From the NCBI GenBank assembly GCA_018238155.1, contig JABCTZ010000007.1:124001-188000 (forward strand): a stretch of DNA of 64,000 nucleotides, in the 5' to 3' direction. Origin of the DNA: Candidatus Heimdallarchaeota archaeon. GTDB lineage: Archaea > Asgardarchaeota > Heimdallarchaeia > JABLTI01. Below are positions 30,057-39,572 of this stretch, piece by piece. The position numbers and the translations under genes were made by a program. Position 1 is the stretch's first letter. Every line of letters starts with the position of its first letter. The notes under the pieces were generated by a model. It did not search any database and was not told the DNA's origin. It saw only the letters and a program-made list of their open reading frames with translations.

Positions 30057-31388
30057 ATGAATGATTTATTTGAAAAAGGTATAAAATATGGCATTAAGAA
30101 GGGTGCAGATCAAGTTGAGATTTTTGTTCTTGAAGGAGCTTCAGATATCGTTCAATTAGAGAAGAATGCAATCTTTGCCTCTGAAAGTAAAACTATTACC
30201 GGATTTGGCGTTAGAGCTTACACAAAAAAGGGTTTGGGCATTGCTACCACATCATTGCTTGATAAAGATTCAATAAAAGATTCTGTGAGTAAGGCAGTGA
30301 AATTAAGCAAGCTATCACCACCAGATGATTTATTCTCATCATTACCAGGTCCCTTTACAAAATATCCAAATGTGAGAGGGTTAGAGGATAAGGCTATCAG
30401 TGAATTGCCCACAGAAAATTTAACAGAAATGGCTATTGAAGCAATAGATTCTGCAATAGAAAAAGATGATGTAATTGTTAGTGGGAATTTCAAGCGAGTT
30501 GGTGTAACTGAATCTATTTTCAATAGTTTAGGTATTGAGATTTCTCAAACACTGAGTTCCTTAACAGGAGTTATTTTTGCTAAAGCTGAAAGAAATGGTG
30601 ATATTGCGACATCTTGGGATTTTCAAAAAGTTCGAGTAAAAACTGATTTCAAACCAAAACAAATTGGAAAGATAGCTGCAAAAAATGCCATTTCTTTACT
30701 AGGCTCAAAGAAAATCACGAGCGATGAATTACCGGTAATTCTTGATCATAGAAGCACTTTGGATACCTTTTCTTCAATTGTTGCTGCGGGTTTAGATGCT
30801 TATGAAGTAATTCTTGGTACTGCTTACTTTAAAGATCGTTTAGGAGAAAAAATCACTTCAGAAGAAATAACGATTAAGGATAATCCGCTTTATGAAGGCG
30901 GAGTTGGTTCTGCAATTTTTGATGATGAGGGGGTACCTCATCAGGAATTAACCCTAATTGATAAAGGAGTTGCCAAAGCTTATTTCTCAAATTCCTATTG
31001 CGCAAATGTATTAGGGGTTGATAATACAGCAAACGCACAAAAAAGTAGCCTTGGTAGTAAACCACATCCGGATTTGACCCAAGTGCAAATTGAAGCAGGT
31101 AATTGGTCTCTTGAGGAAATGATTGCTGAAACTAAAAAAGGTATATATCTCAAAGATAGTGCGCTAGGACCATCAGCAGGTTCACCGAATATTTCTGTTT
31201 TAATTGATCAAGGATTTTTAATCGAAAATGGTGAAATCTCTTATCCTCTGAAAGAGACTATGGTTGGTACAACAATTTTTGAATTGTTCAAAAGTGTAGT
31301 GGGAGTATCAAAGAGTTTGATAAATGAATCTGGTTCAATTTCACCCGCAGTAAAAATTAGCAAAGCCTCTATTGCAGGGGGAAAATAA
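30057..31388 (+). CDS. tldE: TldE/PmbA-type metalloprotease partner subunit
   Basis: The protein shares the TldD/PmbA fold but lacks the HExxxH motif, as expected of TldE. Characteristic segments are DHRSTLDTFSSIVAAGLDAY and PNISVLIDQGFLIENGEISYPLK near the C-terminus. The start ATG is just after the tldD stop, with a purine stretch (GGAGGTC) upstream inside the tldD end. In the characterised bacterial and archaeal pairs, TldE shapes the active-site chamber of a heterodimer or heterooligomer. The gene order and spacing are consistent with this. Confidence 0.92.
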   Translation: MNDLFEKGIKYGIKKGADQVEIFVLEGASDIVQLEKNAIFASESKTITGFGVRAYTKKGLGIATTSLLDKDSIKDSVSKAVKLSKLSPPDDLFSSLPGPFTKYPNVRGLEDKAISELPTENLTEMAIEAIDSAIEKDDVIVSGNFKRVGVTESIFNSLGIEISQTLSSLTGVIFAKAERNGDIATSWDFQKVRVKTDFKPKQIGKIAAKNAISLLGSKKITSDELPVILDHRSTLDTFSSIVAAGLDAYEVILGTAYFKDRLGEKITSEEITIKDNPLYEGGVGSAIFDDEGVPHQELTLIDKGVAKAYFSNSYCANVLGVDNTANAQKSSLGSKPHPDLTQVQIEAGNWSLEEMIAETKKGIYLKDSALGPSAGSPNISVLIDQGFLIENGEISYPLKETMVGTTIFELFKSVVGVSKSLINESGSISPAVKISKASIAGGK

Positions 31389-31475
31389 TTTTTCTTTAGG
31401 AAAGTTTTTGTTATCAATAGATTATTTTTTCATAGTAATAGATAAAGATCAATAAAATTGACGAAGGTAAGACAT

Positions 31476-32165
31476 ATGGGCGATGATAGTGCTTTTAGAA
31501 TTCTGGGTCCAATAATGACTGGACCATCTAGTTCACATACCGCTGGTGCGGTAAGAATAGGTAGAACAGCGAGGTTGCTCTATGGTAAAGATCCAAAAGA
31601 AGTAACCGTTTATTTTCATGGTTCTTTTGCCGAAACTTGGAAAGGGCATGGTAGCGATAAAGCAGTAATTGGTGGATTGTTAGGTTTCAAAACATTTGAT
31701 GAACGAATTAAAATTGCTGATGAACTTGCAAAGAAAGCAAAAGTAGACATTAAATTCAAACGAATAAGACTAGGAGCAAATTACCATCCCAATAGTATTA
31801 AAATTGTTATTGAAGACCCAGAGCAACCAACTGAGATAATCGCTGAGTCTGTTGGTGGTGGAGATATTGTAATTAGAGAAATACTAGGTTTTCAAACTGA
31901 AATTACTGGAAATGAAGTTACATTAATTTTACGGCATAAAGATTTTGTTGGAACATTATCAAGAATAACTGGAATAATCTCTGAATTCAATCTTAATATC
32001 GTATCACTTAGCAGTAGAGATATTCCACGAGAAGATATAGCAATGACCACTATTGAAATTGAAGAAAAAGCACCTGCTGAATTGAAAGCAAAATTAGCTA
32101 AAATAAAAGGTATGGATTTAGTGCGCATACTACCAAGATTAACTGAAGGAGAAGAAATGTTTTGA
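31476..32165 (+). CDS. sdaAB: L-serine dehydratase, beta subunit with ACT domain
   Basis: The early motif GPIMTGPSSSHTAGAVRIGR is the hallmark of the beta domain of iron-sulfur L-serine dehydratases. The C-terminal about 75 residues are an ACT domain (GTLSRITGIISEFNLNIVSL) that may sense amino acids. The start is taken as ATG at 31476, since GAAGGT sits 8-12 bases before it. A longer frame begins at TTG 31458. The stop overlaps the start of the alpha subunit. Together the two subunits deaminate serine to pyruvate and ammonia. Confidence 0.94.
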   Translation: MGDDSAFRILGPIMTGPSSSHTAGAVRIGRTARLLYGKDPKEVTVYFHGSFAETWKGHGSDKAVIGGLLGFKTFDERIKIADELAKKAKVDIKFKRIRLGANYHPNSIKIVIEDPEQPTEIIAESVGGGDIVIREILGFQTEITGNEVTLILRHKDFVGTLSRITGIISEFNLNIVSLSSRDIPREDIAMTTIEIEEKAPAELKAKLAKIKGMDLVRILPRLTEGEEMF

Positions 32166-33067
32166 CAATTACAAGCGTTGAGCCATTTATTTTACGGGCA
32201 GAAAATGAAGGTAAATCATTAGGCGAAATAATGATTGAACATGAAATGGAGATACAAGAAGTAAGTCGAGAGGAAGTAATGTCTGCAATGGGCAAAATTT
32301 GGAAGGTTATGGTAAGTTCAATTACTAATGGTGTCAAAATTGAACAAAGATCTCCAAGTGGTATGAGCGGTGGTGATGCCACTAAATTACTAAAAAACCG
32401 AAAAAGTAAATCTATAACGGGTTCAACAATTGTCAAGGTAGTTGCTCGAGCAATTGGTGTTGGTGAATTTAATTCTTCAATGGGTACTATAGTTGCTTCT
32501 CCAACTGCTGGATCCTCTGGTGTTGTTCCTGCAGTTGTTTATACTGTCGCTGAGAAGCTTAAATCATCTGAAGAAACAATTATCAAAGGACTATTTGCTT
32601 CATCATTGATTGGACTTGTTTGTGATGCAGTTGCTTCAACAAGTGGTTCAGAGCACGGTTGTCAAGCTGAAATTGGTGTATCTGCTGCAATGGCTGCTGC
32701 TGCTGCAGTTGAAATAGCTGGTGGCACTAGTAAACAAGCTGTGAATGCTGCTGCAATAATGCTAAAAAATTCTTTGGGATTAGCTTGTGATCCAATTGCT
32801 GGTTTAGTGGAAGTACCTTGTATTAAGAGAAATGGTGTTATGGCTGCCAGTGCTCTTGTATCTGCAGATATGTCATTAGCAGGTATCGAAAGTGTTGTTC
32901 CATTTGATGATGTCGTAATAGCTATGGATGAAATAGGTCGAATGATGCCTTGTGAGATCAAAGAAACATCAGAAGGTGGCTTAGCTAATACTAAAACTGG
33001 TCGAGGTTACAAGAATTGGTTGAGAAGTAGTGGAGCTAACCAATTACAAGATGCTAGCGATGAATAG
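32162..33067 (+). CDS. sdaAA: L-serine dehydratase, iron-sulfur alpha subunit
   Basis: The alpha domain carries the cysteines that hold the [4Fe-4S] cluster: HGCQAEIG, LACDPIAG and VPCIKRN, all present. A glycine-rich segment SPTAGSSGVVPAVVYT sits in the N-terminal half. The start is TTG at 32162, which overlaps the beta-subunit stop by 4 bases (translational coupling). The 301-residue length is typical. The oxygen-sensitive cluster implies an anaerobic or microaerobic cytoplasm, which is consistent with the expected lifestyle, by inference. Confidence 0.94.
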   Translation: MTITSVEPFILRAENEGKSLGEIMIEHEMEIQEVSREEVMSAMGKIWKVMVSSITNGVKIEQRSPSGMSGGDATKLLKNRKSKSITGSTIVKVVARAIGVGEFNSSMGTIVASPTAGSSGVVPAVVYTVAEKLKSSEETIIKGLFASSLIGLVCDAVASTSGSEHGCQAEIGVSAAMAAAAAVEIAGGTSKQAVNAAAIMLKNSLGLACDPIAGLVEVPCIKRNGVMAASALVSADMSLAGIESVVPFDDVVIAMDEIGRMMPCEIKETSEGGLANTKTGRGYKNWLRSSGANQLQDASDE

Positions 33068-33086
33068 TCTAGCTCTTTCATTTCTT

Positions 33087-34343
33087 TTATTGCTTAAAGC
33101 ATTCGCTATTCAACTTTTGCAACAAATCGCATAGTTCGTAATATTTTTGTTTATGGATTTTGCTCAGTAATGTAGCAAAATAGTCTTGGACTTTGCTGTC
33201 GCCATATTCGATTTTCTTTAAGAATTGACTGATTTCGTGCAAAACTTGAATAAATTCTTGAGAGACTCCTCGAGTTTCCCGAGTAAATTTATCGATTTTC
33301 TTGCGAAGATCAATGATATTTGTTGACTCTTCTGTACTTGAACAACTATTCATTATTTCTAATAATTCTTTCATAGATCTATTTTCGGACATAACTTTAA
33401 GGTTAAACCCTTTCACTCCGGAATGGAGAAGATCTAAGTTTTTCATGGTTTCGTAATCTGTTAAGGTAAATGTTTCGAAATTTTTGATAGTTTGTTCTTT
33501 TAGTGAGGAACTTACTCTTATTGATTTCACTATCTCAGTTGCTCTCTCTTTAATAAATTGAAAATTTTTCTCTTGATTTTCAGGTTCTAAGTTCATTATC
33601 ATAAGAGCAATGTATTTCAAAATACAGTCATTAATTCTATTCTGCCAATAAAGGATGTCATTTGATGAACCTGATTCCCTTTGCTCAATTTCAACGAGTC
33701 TCAAACCAATTTCAAGTAATGCTTCGCTACAGATATAAACTAAATCAATCTCTTTTATCTTAATTGCTTGTGAAATACCTGCCCTTAATAAATTCCATAA
33801 AATTCTAATGAATGCTTTATCTTGATTTAATTTATCTACTACAATCTCAGGTGCAATTTTGCTCTTTAATTCTGGTTTATTCTCAGAAACTTGAAAAATA
33901 GATTTGACAATGAAATCTTGAGGTGTTTTTCCTGCAAGTTGCACGCCTCTAATGAAACCAATTACTTGCTGTGTTGGAAGCTTTTCTTCGAAATCTGCTT
34001 TATTTAGGAAATCAAATTCGAAGTGTTGTAGTGCTTTTTTTAATTCTTTTGTAACTAAATGTTCTATTATTATTTGAGAAGCTTTACTTACAATTTCTCT
34101 GAGTGTCTCAGAGGCACCTTTAGTAAAAATTAGAGCTGCAGGAATTATTTTTGCTGTTCTCTTTTTCAGCAACCTTCCAGAAACAATAATTTCAGTAACT
34201 TGTGAGGGATCAAAAGCAATCGAACTAGAATTTTGAAGCTCAAATCTAGCAAATCTGTCTGAATAGATTTTTTTGATTACTCCAATTTCTGCTCCACTTT
34301 CATTAAGAATAATTGTACCGCTTTCGATTTTCTCTTGATTCAT
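33087..34343 (-). CDS. Unrecognised helical protein with PRC-barrel-like N-terminus
   Basis: The first about 75 residues (GTIILNESGAEIGVIKKIYS, then FDPSQVTEIIVSGRLL) look like a PRC-barrel-type small beta domain. The remaining about 340 residues are predicted mainly helical, without recognisable motifs. The start at 34343 is favoured because GAGG lies about 8 bases upstream; a longer frame begins at 34358. A similar N-terminal style occurs in the small PRC-like protein at 22836-23177. It may be a cytoplasmic scaffold or regulator. The gene is convergent with sdaAA. Confidence 0.5.
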   Translation of the reverse strand: MNQEKIESGTIILNESGAEIGVIKKIYSDRFARFELQNSSSIAFDPSQVTEIIVSGRLLKKRTAKIIPAALIFTKGASETLREIVSKASQIIIEHLVTKELKKALQHFEFDFLNKADFEEKLPTQQVIGFIRGVQLAGKTPQDFIVKSIFQVSENKPELKSKIAPEIVVDKLNQDKAFIRILWNLLRAGISQAIKIKEIDLVYICSEALLEIGLRLVEIEQRESGSSNDILYWQNRINDCILKYIALMIMNLEPENQEKNFQFIKERATEIVKSIRVSSSLKEQTIKNFETFTLTDYETMKNLDLLHSGVKGFNLKVMSENRSMKELLEIMNSCSSTEESTNIIDLRKKIDKFTRETRGVSQEFIQVLHEISQFLKKIEYGDSKVQDYFATLLSKIHKQKYYELCDLLQKLNSECFKQ

Positions 34344-34506
34344 TGTAATTCCTCGCAATTTTGAGTATAATTTTGTGCTGGTATGAAAAAGGACTTCCAG
34401 TTTTAATGCTTCTTAATCCTTTCTTGCTTTAAACTAAAATCGGTCTCTATAGGATACCTAAAGAATCTTTCCTTAAATTCTATTGTATCATTCCAATTAT
34501 GTTCTT

Positions 34507-35265
34507 TTAATCTTTTATTGGAAGCCCAATACCAATCTCTACATTTTGTTCATGTTGGATTTTCAATCTCTTCAACTCAGTGATTTTAGTAATTGAGGAA
34601 TCTGTTGCTTTGTTAAGTATACGAATGTATTTCCTTTGATCTTCGGATAATTCTGCAGAAGATAGAAGTTCTAATGCGAGTGCTATTGATTGCACATCAT
34701 TTGCAAAATCGTGACGTATATGTTTAATTGTATCTTGAAGTTCATTAACTCTTTTTTGAAAATTCTCTTGAAGAATCATGTTTCCAATTGATGTACTTAC
34801 TAAAATACTAATATTTTCGAAAAAAAGCATTTCATCATGGCTGAATTTTTCCTTTTTTCGATAGCCGACTGTTATCAATCCAAGAATATTTTTTTTGAAG
34901 ATAACAGGTGCAATGGCTACAGATTTGAACTTAACGAACTCAGGCAATAATTTATTGTGTTTGGGTCTTTTGGTCCAATTTTGATAAATAAATAATTTCT
35001 GTTCTGAAAGGTTATCAATGATAATATCATAATCTTGTGTTTTTGTCTTTTCAATTTCTTTTTGAATATTGATTCCAAAATTAGCTCTCAATTGAAGCTT
35101 CTGTTCTAAATTGAAGATGTGAATAGTAACTGCATCATAAAATAGACAATCTTGAATTACTTTTATTGTTTCCTCCATCAACTTTTGAGAAGTATTACAA
35201 ACTTGCAATGTTTTAGCTATTTCATTTAAACATTGAATTAGTTTTTTTGAGTTAGATTGATCCAA
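34507..35265 (-). CDS. GAF-domain protein with HisKA-like helix but no kinase ATPase domain
   Basis: Residues about 10-165 are a GAF domain (AVTIHIFNLEQKLQLRANFG, VAIAPVIFKKNILGLITVGY). The next helices contain IKHIRHDFANDVQSIALALE, with a histidine placed as in histidine-kinase dimerisation (H-box) helices. The protein ends after another helix, without the HATPase domain expected of a kinase. It may be a truncated sensor, a dimerising GAF protein, or a partner supplied with phosphoryl groups by another kinase. No response regulator is adjacent. Confidence 0.7.
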   Translation of the reverse strand: MDQSNSKKLIQCLNEIAKTLQVCNTSQKLMEETIKVIQDCLFYDAVTIHIFNLEQKLQLRANFGINIQKEIEKTKTQDYDIIIDNLSEQKLFIYQNWTKRPKHNKLLPEFVKFKSVAIAPVIFKKNILGLITVGYRKKEKFSHDEMLFFENISILVSTSIGNMILQENFQKRVNELQDTIKHIRHDFANDVQSIALALELLSSAELSEDQRKYIRILNKATDSSITKITELKRLKIQHEQNVEIGIGLPIKD

Positions 35266-35351
35266 TTTAACACATCCGTAATTATTGATTGTTCAATTAT
35301 TCTTGAATCTTCTGTCAATATACCATACTATATGAACGTATCACTGCAATA

Positions 35352-36716
35352 TTAAGAATTTTCTTGCTGCTGAGAAGTATTAGCTCGAAGTGCATTGTAC
35401 TTTTCAATTTCTTTTGGTCTAACGAAAAAGAACATCAGTATTACACTGACTATATAGAAGCCCATTGCTGTGTATCCGCAATATATGTAATTTCCAGTAA
35501 AGTCAAATATTATTTTACCAAGGATGGCAGCAGCAGCAGCTTGGCTAATTTGACCAAAAGTATTGTTTATTGCTAATGCTGTTCCTTTTGAGGATGGAGT
35601 AACTTCTGTTATAAATGCATTATAGCTCCCCATCGAAATGGCGCCTACGAAATTTAGTATCAGAATATTTACAATAGCTAAATTTGATGTGAATGAAATC
35701 AATGGAAATATTCCAATCCAAATAGCGGTTAAACTTGTACCTACAATGATGATTAGTTTTTTACCAACTTTATCTGCAAGCCAACTGAAAAAAGTATTAC
35801 TAATGAGAGCTGCTATTCCTGCTCCCATAAAGATAAATCCAATTGTTGTAGTTTCTAATTGAAATTTCTTATAAAGCCAAGTTGATAATAAGGTAGTCAT
35901 AGCAAAAAGACCTCCTCTTTGAAAAAGAGTGATGAAAAAGGTTCCTAATGCATATTTATTTGAGAGGACTCGTTTCATTCGATTGAAATACGAGAGCTCA
36001 ATCTGATTTTCAAGTTGTTCATTTTTCATAGGTGAAGTTTCATTGCTATCAACATTGCATTCCTTTAGTTTAAATAAGTCAATAATTTTCTTTCCTTTAA
36101 TCCTTGGAATAATAAAGACTATCATTAAGAAGACAAGAAAACTAAAGATGCTCATTATTCTTACGCTCCATTGCCAATCAAGTAAATCAGCAACAAAGGT
36201 ATTAATTGGTACTGCAACAATACTTCCAATATAAAAGGAAGACATGATCAATCCTATAGCAGTAGTTCTTTTAGCTTTTGGAAAATAATCACCTGCATAA
36301 GCAATATTCGCCGGACCAAAACAAGCTGCTCCAATACCGGCAACTGCTTGAGCTGTAGCCATCATCCAGAATTCAGTAGCAAAGGTTGAAAACATTGTAG
36401 CTGTTGCGAAAATGAACATCCCTGTGTACATCATTAATTTATAACCAAATCTTTCAACAATAGGACCAATAAGAAGCGATACGATAGCTGCTGAGAGATT
36501 ATAGATTGCAAACATGATTGTAATAGTTCCTTCTGTCACCTCGAATGAGGTACTTAAATTTGGAACAAAAACTTGCAATATTGTAACAGTTGAACGCATA
36601 GTAAACATGACGAGAAAGAGTACAGCAAGAATAAGATTTACTTTCAAAAAACTCTTCCATGATTTATCATTTTTTTGTGGTTCCTTCACTAATTGAAGAG
36701 TTTCTTTGCTTTTCAT
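35352..36716 (-). CDS. Major facilitator superfamily transporter
   Basis: The 454-residue protein has about 12 hydrophobic membrane segments in two halves. The inter-segment loop GPIVERFGYKLMMYTG and the loop FSWLADKVGKKLIIIVG match the MFS signature between helices 2 and 3 of each half. A cytoplasmic central loop at about 205-240 separates the halves. The substrate cannot be told from the sequence. The gene is one of a minus-strand run with no metabolic neighbour to suggest a substrate. Confidence 0.9.
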   Translation of the reverse strand: MKSKETLQLVKEPQKNDKSWKSFLKVNLILAVLFLVMFTMRSTVTILQVFVPNLSTSFEVTEGTITIMFAIYNLSAAIVSLLIGPIVERFGYKLMMYTGMFIFATATMFSTFATEFWMMATAQAVAGIGAACFGPANIAYAGDYFPKAKRTTAIGLIMSSFYIGSIVAVPINTFVADLLDWQWSVRIMSIFSFLVFLMIVFIIPRIKGKKIIDLFKLKECNVDSNETSPMKNEQLENQIELSYFNRMKRVLSNKYALGTFFITLFQRGGLFAMTTLLSTWLYKKFQLETTTIGFIFMGAGIAALISNTFFSWLADKVGKKLIIIVGTSLTAIWIGIFPLISFTSNLAIVNILILNFVGAISMGSYNAFITEVTPSSKGTALAINNTFGQISQAAAAAILGKIIFDFTGNYIYCGYTAMGFYIVSVILMFFFVRPKEIEKYNALRANTSQQQENS

Positions 36717-36793
36717 GATTTCTTCCCCATTTTAGGAATTAAAAGCTGAATTAGTCAGCTAAAATAATTCGATTATTAATCTTCGATTGATTT

Positions 36794-37150
36794 TTACTTT
36801 GTAAGAAAGAGACCTTTGAATGGTGCCCATTTTATGTATGGATTTGCTAGTATCGCTAAGAAGATGAGCAGAGTAAATCTTGTAACTATAAAGATGTAAA
36901 AAAGTAAATCTTCTTTCCAGTAGAATGTATTCAACCCTACAAAGACTATAACAACAACAGCTAAAATTATTATTGAAATTGACCAAGCAACTTCTTTCTT
37001 CTTTCCTGGCTCAAGTTTGATCCATTGAACTATGGCAAAGATTGCTGTGCCTCCAAAAATAAATGGACAAAAAGCAAAAGACATTATATGTGTTTGATCT
37101 GTAATTGTTTGAGCAAGTAAAACTATAGATGATATTAAGAACTGTAACAT
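36794..37150 (-). CDS. Small multi-pass membrane protein
   Basis: The 118-residue protein has about four hydrophobic segments (near 3-18, 24-41, 54-72 and 80-102) with short polar loops. No family is recognised. The ATG start at 37150 follows a purine stretch on the minus strand. It lies upstream of the MFS transporter gene on the same strand with a 77-base gap. Confidence 0.55.
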   Translation of the reverse strand: MLQFLISSIVLLAQTITDQTHIMSFAFCPFIFGGTAIFAIVQWIKLEPGKKKEVAWSISIIILAVVVIVFVGLNTFYWKEDLLFYIFIVTRFTLLIFLAILANPYIKWAPFKGLFLTK

Positions 37151-37257
37151 GTTGTTCTCTCCATTTCTTTGAGTGATAAAGATATTTGGTGTTATTTAAC
37201 TTTCTGCAAATAGACTAAATAATAACAATGATTAAGGAAAAATCTGAGTGACTCTCT

Positions 37258-38181
37258 TTGAAAATAAATTACATCGAACAAAATTGTAAAAATGCTTTAC
37301 ATAAAATAAACAAATCAAATTTGCCTTTTAAATGGGGTATGAATCCATACCGTGGGTGTTTGCATTCTTGTATCTATTGTTATGCAAGATATACTCACAG
37401 CTATCTAGATTTGAATCCATCAAAAGATTTTGAAACAACAATTATAGTAAAAATGAACTCCCCACAAATATTGCGAAAGGAGCTTTCTAAACCTAAATGG
37501 AAAAAGGAATTCGTTAATTTAGGATCAATTTGTGACCCATATCAACCTGCAGAGAAAAAATACAAGCTAACCAGAGAAATACTAAAGATATTTAGACAAT
37601 ACCGCAGCCCACTAACAATTGCAACCAAATCAGATTTAATCACTCGAGATATTGATCTCTTAAGTGAAATGTCTCAAGAAATGTTTGTGAATATTGTACT
37701 ATCTATTTCTTCCCTCTCACAAAAAGCGGCTAAAAAATTGGAACCAAGAGCTCCCTCTACAGAAAGAAGATTACAAGCGATAAGTAAACTTCGAGCTGCT
37801 GAATTAAAAGTGGGAATTTTAATGATGCCTGTAGTTCCTTTCATTAATGATACAGATGAAGAAATAGAGTCACTTTTTGAAGCAATTGCAAATGCAGGAG
37901 CAAATTTTGTTATACCTGGAATCCTTTATCTTCAAGGTGCATCTAAAAGTCGGTTCTTTGATTTTATTAGAGAAGAGTTTCCAGAATTAGAAAATAAATA
38001 TAAGCAATTTTACTCAACGAGGTCTCCGCCGAAATTTTATCGTGATAAAAAATACCAACTCTTTAAAACAATGCTCAAAAAATACCAACTTGATGACTAC
38101 AATACATTACAACCCAAAAGTCAGAGTGAACAACTAACAATAGAACATTGGTTGAAAAAAGAAGGAAAAGGAGCAAAGTAA
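37258..38181 (+). CDS. Radical SAM protein (SplB-like, COG1533 type)
   Basis: The cluster motif GCLHSCIYCYARY (about residues 33-45) has the CxxxCxxC pattern that binds a [4Fe-4S] cluster and S-adenosylmethionine. NPYRGC before it and LGSICDPYQPAEKKYKLTR after it are typical of the SplB-related radical SAM proteins of bacteria and archaea. The 307-residue size fits. The substrate is not known. The start is TTG at 37258, and no earlier start gives the conserved N-terminus. Confidence 0.85.
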   Translation: MKINYIEQNCKNALHKINKSNLPFKWGMNPYRGCLHSCIYCYARYTHSYLDLNPSKDFETTIIVKMNSPQILRKELSKPKWKKEFVNLGSICDPYQPAEKKYKLTREILKIFRQYRSPLTIATKSDLITRDIDLLSEMSQEMFVNIVLSISSLSQKAAKKLEPRAPSTERRLQAISKLRAAELKVGILMMPVVPFINDTDEEIESLFEAIANAGANFVIPGILYLQGASKSRFFDFIREEFPELENKYKQFYSTRSPPKFYRDKKYQLFKTMLKKYQLDDYNTLQPKSQSEQLTIEHWLKKEGKGAK

Positions 38182-38199
38182 TTAAACCTTCTTTGAAGG

Positions 38200-39213
38200 T
38201 TAAAACTTATTACTACCTTTATTGCTGATTTCCAATCTTCTGTGAGCTTCCATTTTTTGGTGATGAATCATCTCTTCATATTCTTCAATTGAGTATTCTT
38301 CTTTTAGCTGCATGTAATCTTTGTCAATGATGTATTGGTAAACTCGCTGAAAATCATACTCAATGTTATATTCCTTTGCAAAATAATCACCTATCGTTTT
38401 CAAATCTTTCTGCATCACTTGAAGGTTTCTTTTCAAATTTGTTGGAAAACGCATTTCTCGCATACTCATATCGATTGCTTGTGGGAAGTCAATGAAAATA
38501 GGTAATCCATTGTGAAATAGGATATTATATTCAGATAAATCTCCATGGATGAGCTTTGCTTCATTATACATTTTCCACATTTGTTCAATGATTTCATCAA
38601 AGGTATCTTCAGGGTTCTCAAGAATTACATTTCGTAGTTGTGGAGCCGGTTTCCATTCTGTGCCAATGAAGCTCATAATTATTGTATTATTGATTTGTTT
38701 TGCAGGAGTTGGTACCCGTAATCCCGATCGAAATGCCTTTAGTAGCAGATAGTATTCCCTTGCAGCAAATGCTGTTGCTCTTAATTGGGGATTTCCTTTA
38801 GCTCGATTATGGCAAGTCAATTGATGCCGAAATGCTTTCACTATTAAAGGTGCTCCATTCAAATGAGCAATATAAATTGAAGCTTCCTTTCCAGCATTAA
38901 CCTCTGAAACCAAATCAGTAATTAATCCTGTTTTCTTTAGTTCATCACGTAATAGTTTGTAAGTAAACTCTTGAGTATGCATTTGCATAAATCCGGGATC
39001 AAATGTTTTTTTGTCAAAGCGTGTGATGCTTTCCTTTGGGTCTCTTTCAGCTACTCGAGTAACTCTTTCTATACCATCAATCTTTTTTATGATTGGTACT
39101 CGTTCAGCTTTCTCTAAATCCTCAACACAAAGCTGAGCATATAATACCGTTGATTTATTATTATCATTTATTGATTCTAGTTCGTTTTCTTCTTCTAGTT
39201 TTACTTTAGTCAA
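38200..39213 (-). CDS. rio1: RIO-type serine/threonine protein kinase (RIO1-like)
   Basis: The RIO kinase core is present: VNAGKEASIYIA in place of the glycine-rich loop, the ATP-anchoring lysine in LIVKAFR, the catalytic segment IHGDLSEYNILFH and the metal-binding IDFPQAID. The protein has 337 residues. RIO1 acts in 40S/30S subunit maturation in eukaryotes and archaea. The long, acidic N-terminal region (about 70 residues) is longer than usual. It is convergent with the radical SAM gene. Confidence 0.9.
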   Translation of the reverse strand: MTKVKLEEENELESINDNNKSTVLYAQLCVEDLEKAERVPIIKKIDGIERVTRVAERDPKESITRFDKKTFDPGFMQMHTQEFTYKLLRDELKKTGLITDLVSEVNAGKEASIYIAHLNGAPLIVKAFRHQLTCHNRAKGNPQLRATAFAAREYYLLLKAFRSGLRVPTPAKQINNTIIMSFIGTEWKPAPQLRNVILENPEDTFDEIIEQMWKMYNEAKLIHGDLSEYNILFHNGLPIFIDFPQAIDMSMREMRFPTNLKRNLQVMQKDLKTIGDYFAKEYNIEYDFQRVYQYIIDKDYMQLKEEYSIEEYEEMIHHQKMEAHRRLEISNKGSNKF

Positions 39214-39572
39214 TTTCGATTCCTCTTTTTTTTGTGGAAGTATGCTTTTGTTTTGATTGATTTTTTGAAAAAGGATGCACTAATTCCAACTCCTTCTTAC
39301 ATTTCCTAAGAATAAGCTGAAAAAAACTTGGAATCCTTTATCTAAGAAAAAATTTGACATTATCTTTGTCGGAACAAAGCATCACATTGATTGAAAAGAT
39401 AGAATCTAAATGATATTTTATTTAGAAAATCTCAGTCGAGATGCTTTGTGTTTCAAAAATAATTATCGAATTTCTAACAACAACCATGATAAACATAAAA
39501 GCACCTCCATTCAGGTAGATAAATCTTGAAGCAATTCCTTAAAAAATGTATTGGGCAATCAAAAAAAAACAA
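39214..39572. other. Intergenic region with a 10-bp inverted repeat
   Basis: The region contains no convincing gene. ACAAAGCATC (39374-39383) pairs with GATGCTTTGT (39440-39449), and inside it CTAAAT/ATTTAG (39406-39425) forms a small hairpin. This could fold into a compact RNA or be chance in AT-rich DNA. It also holds the promoter side of the minus-strand RIO gene. Confidence 0.35.
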
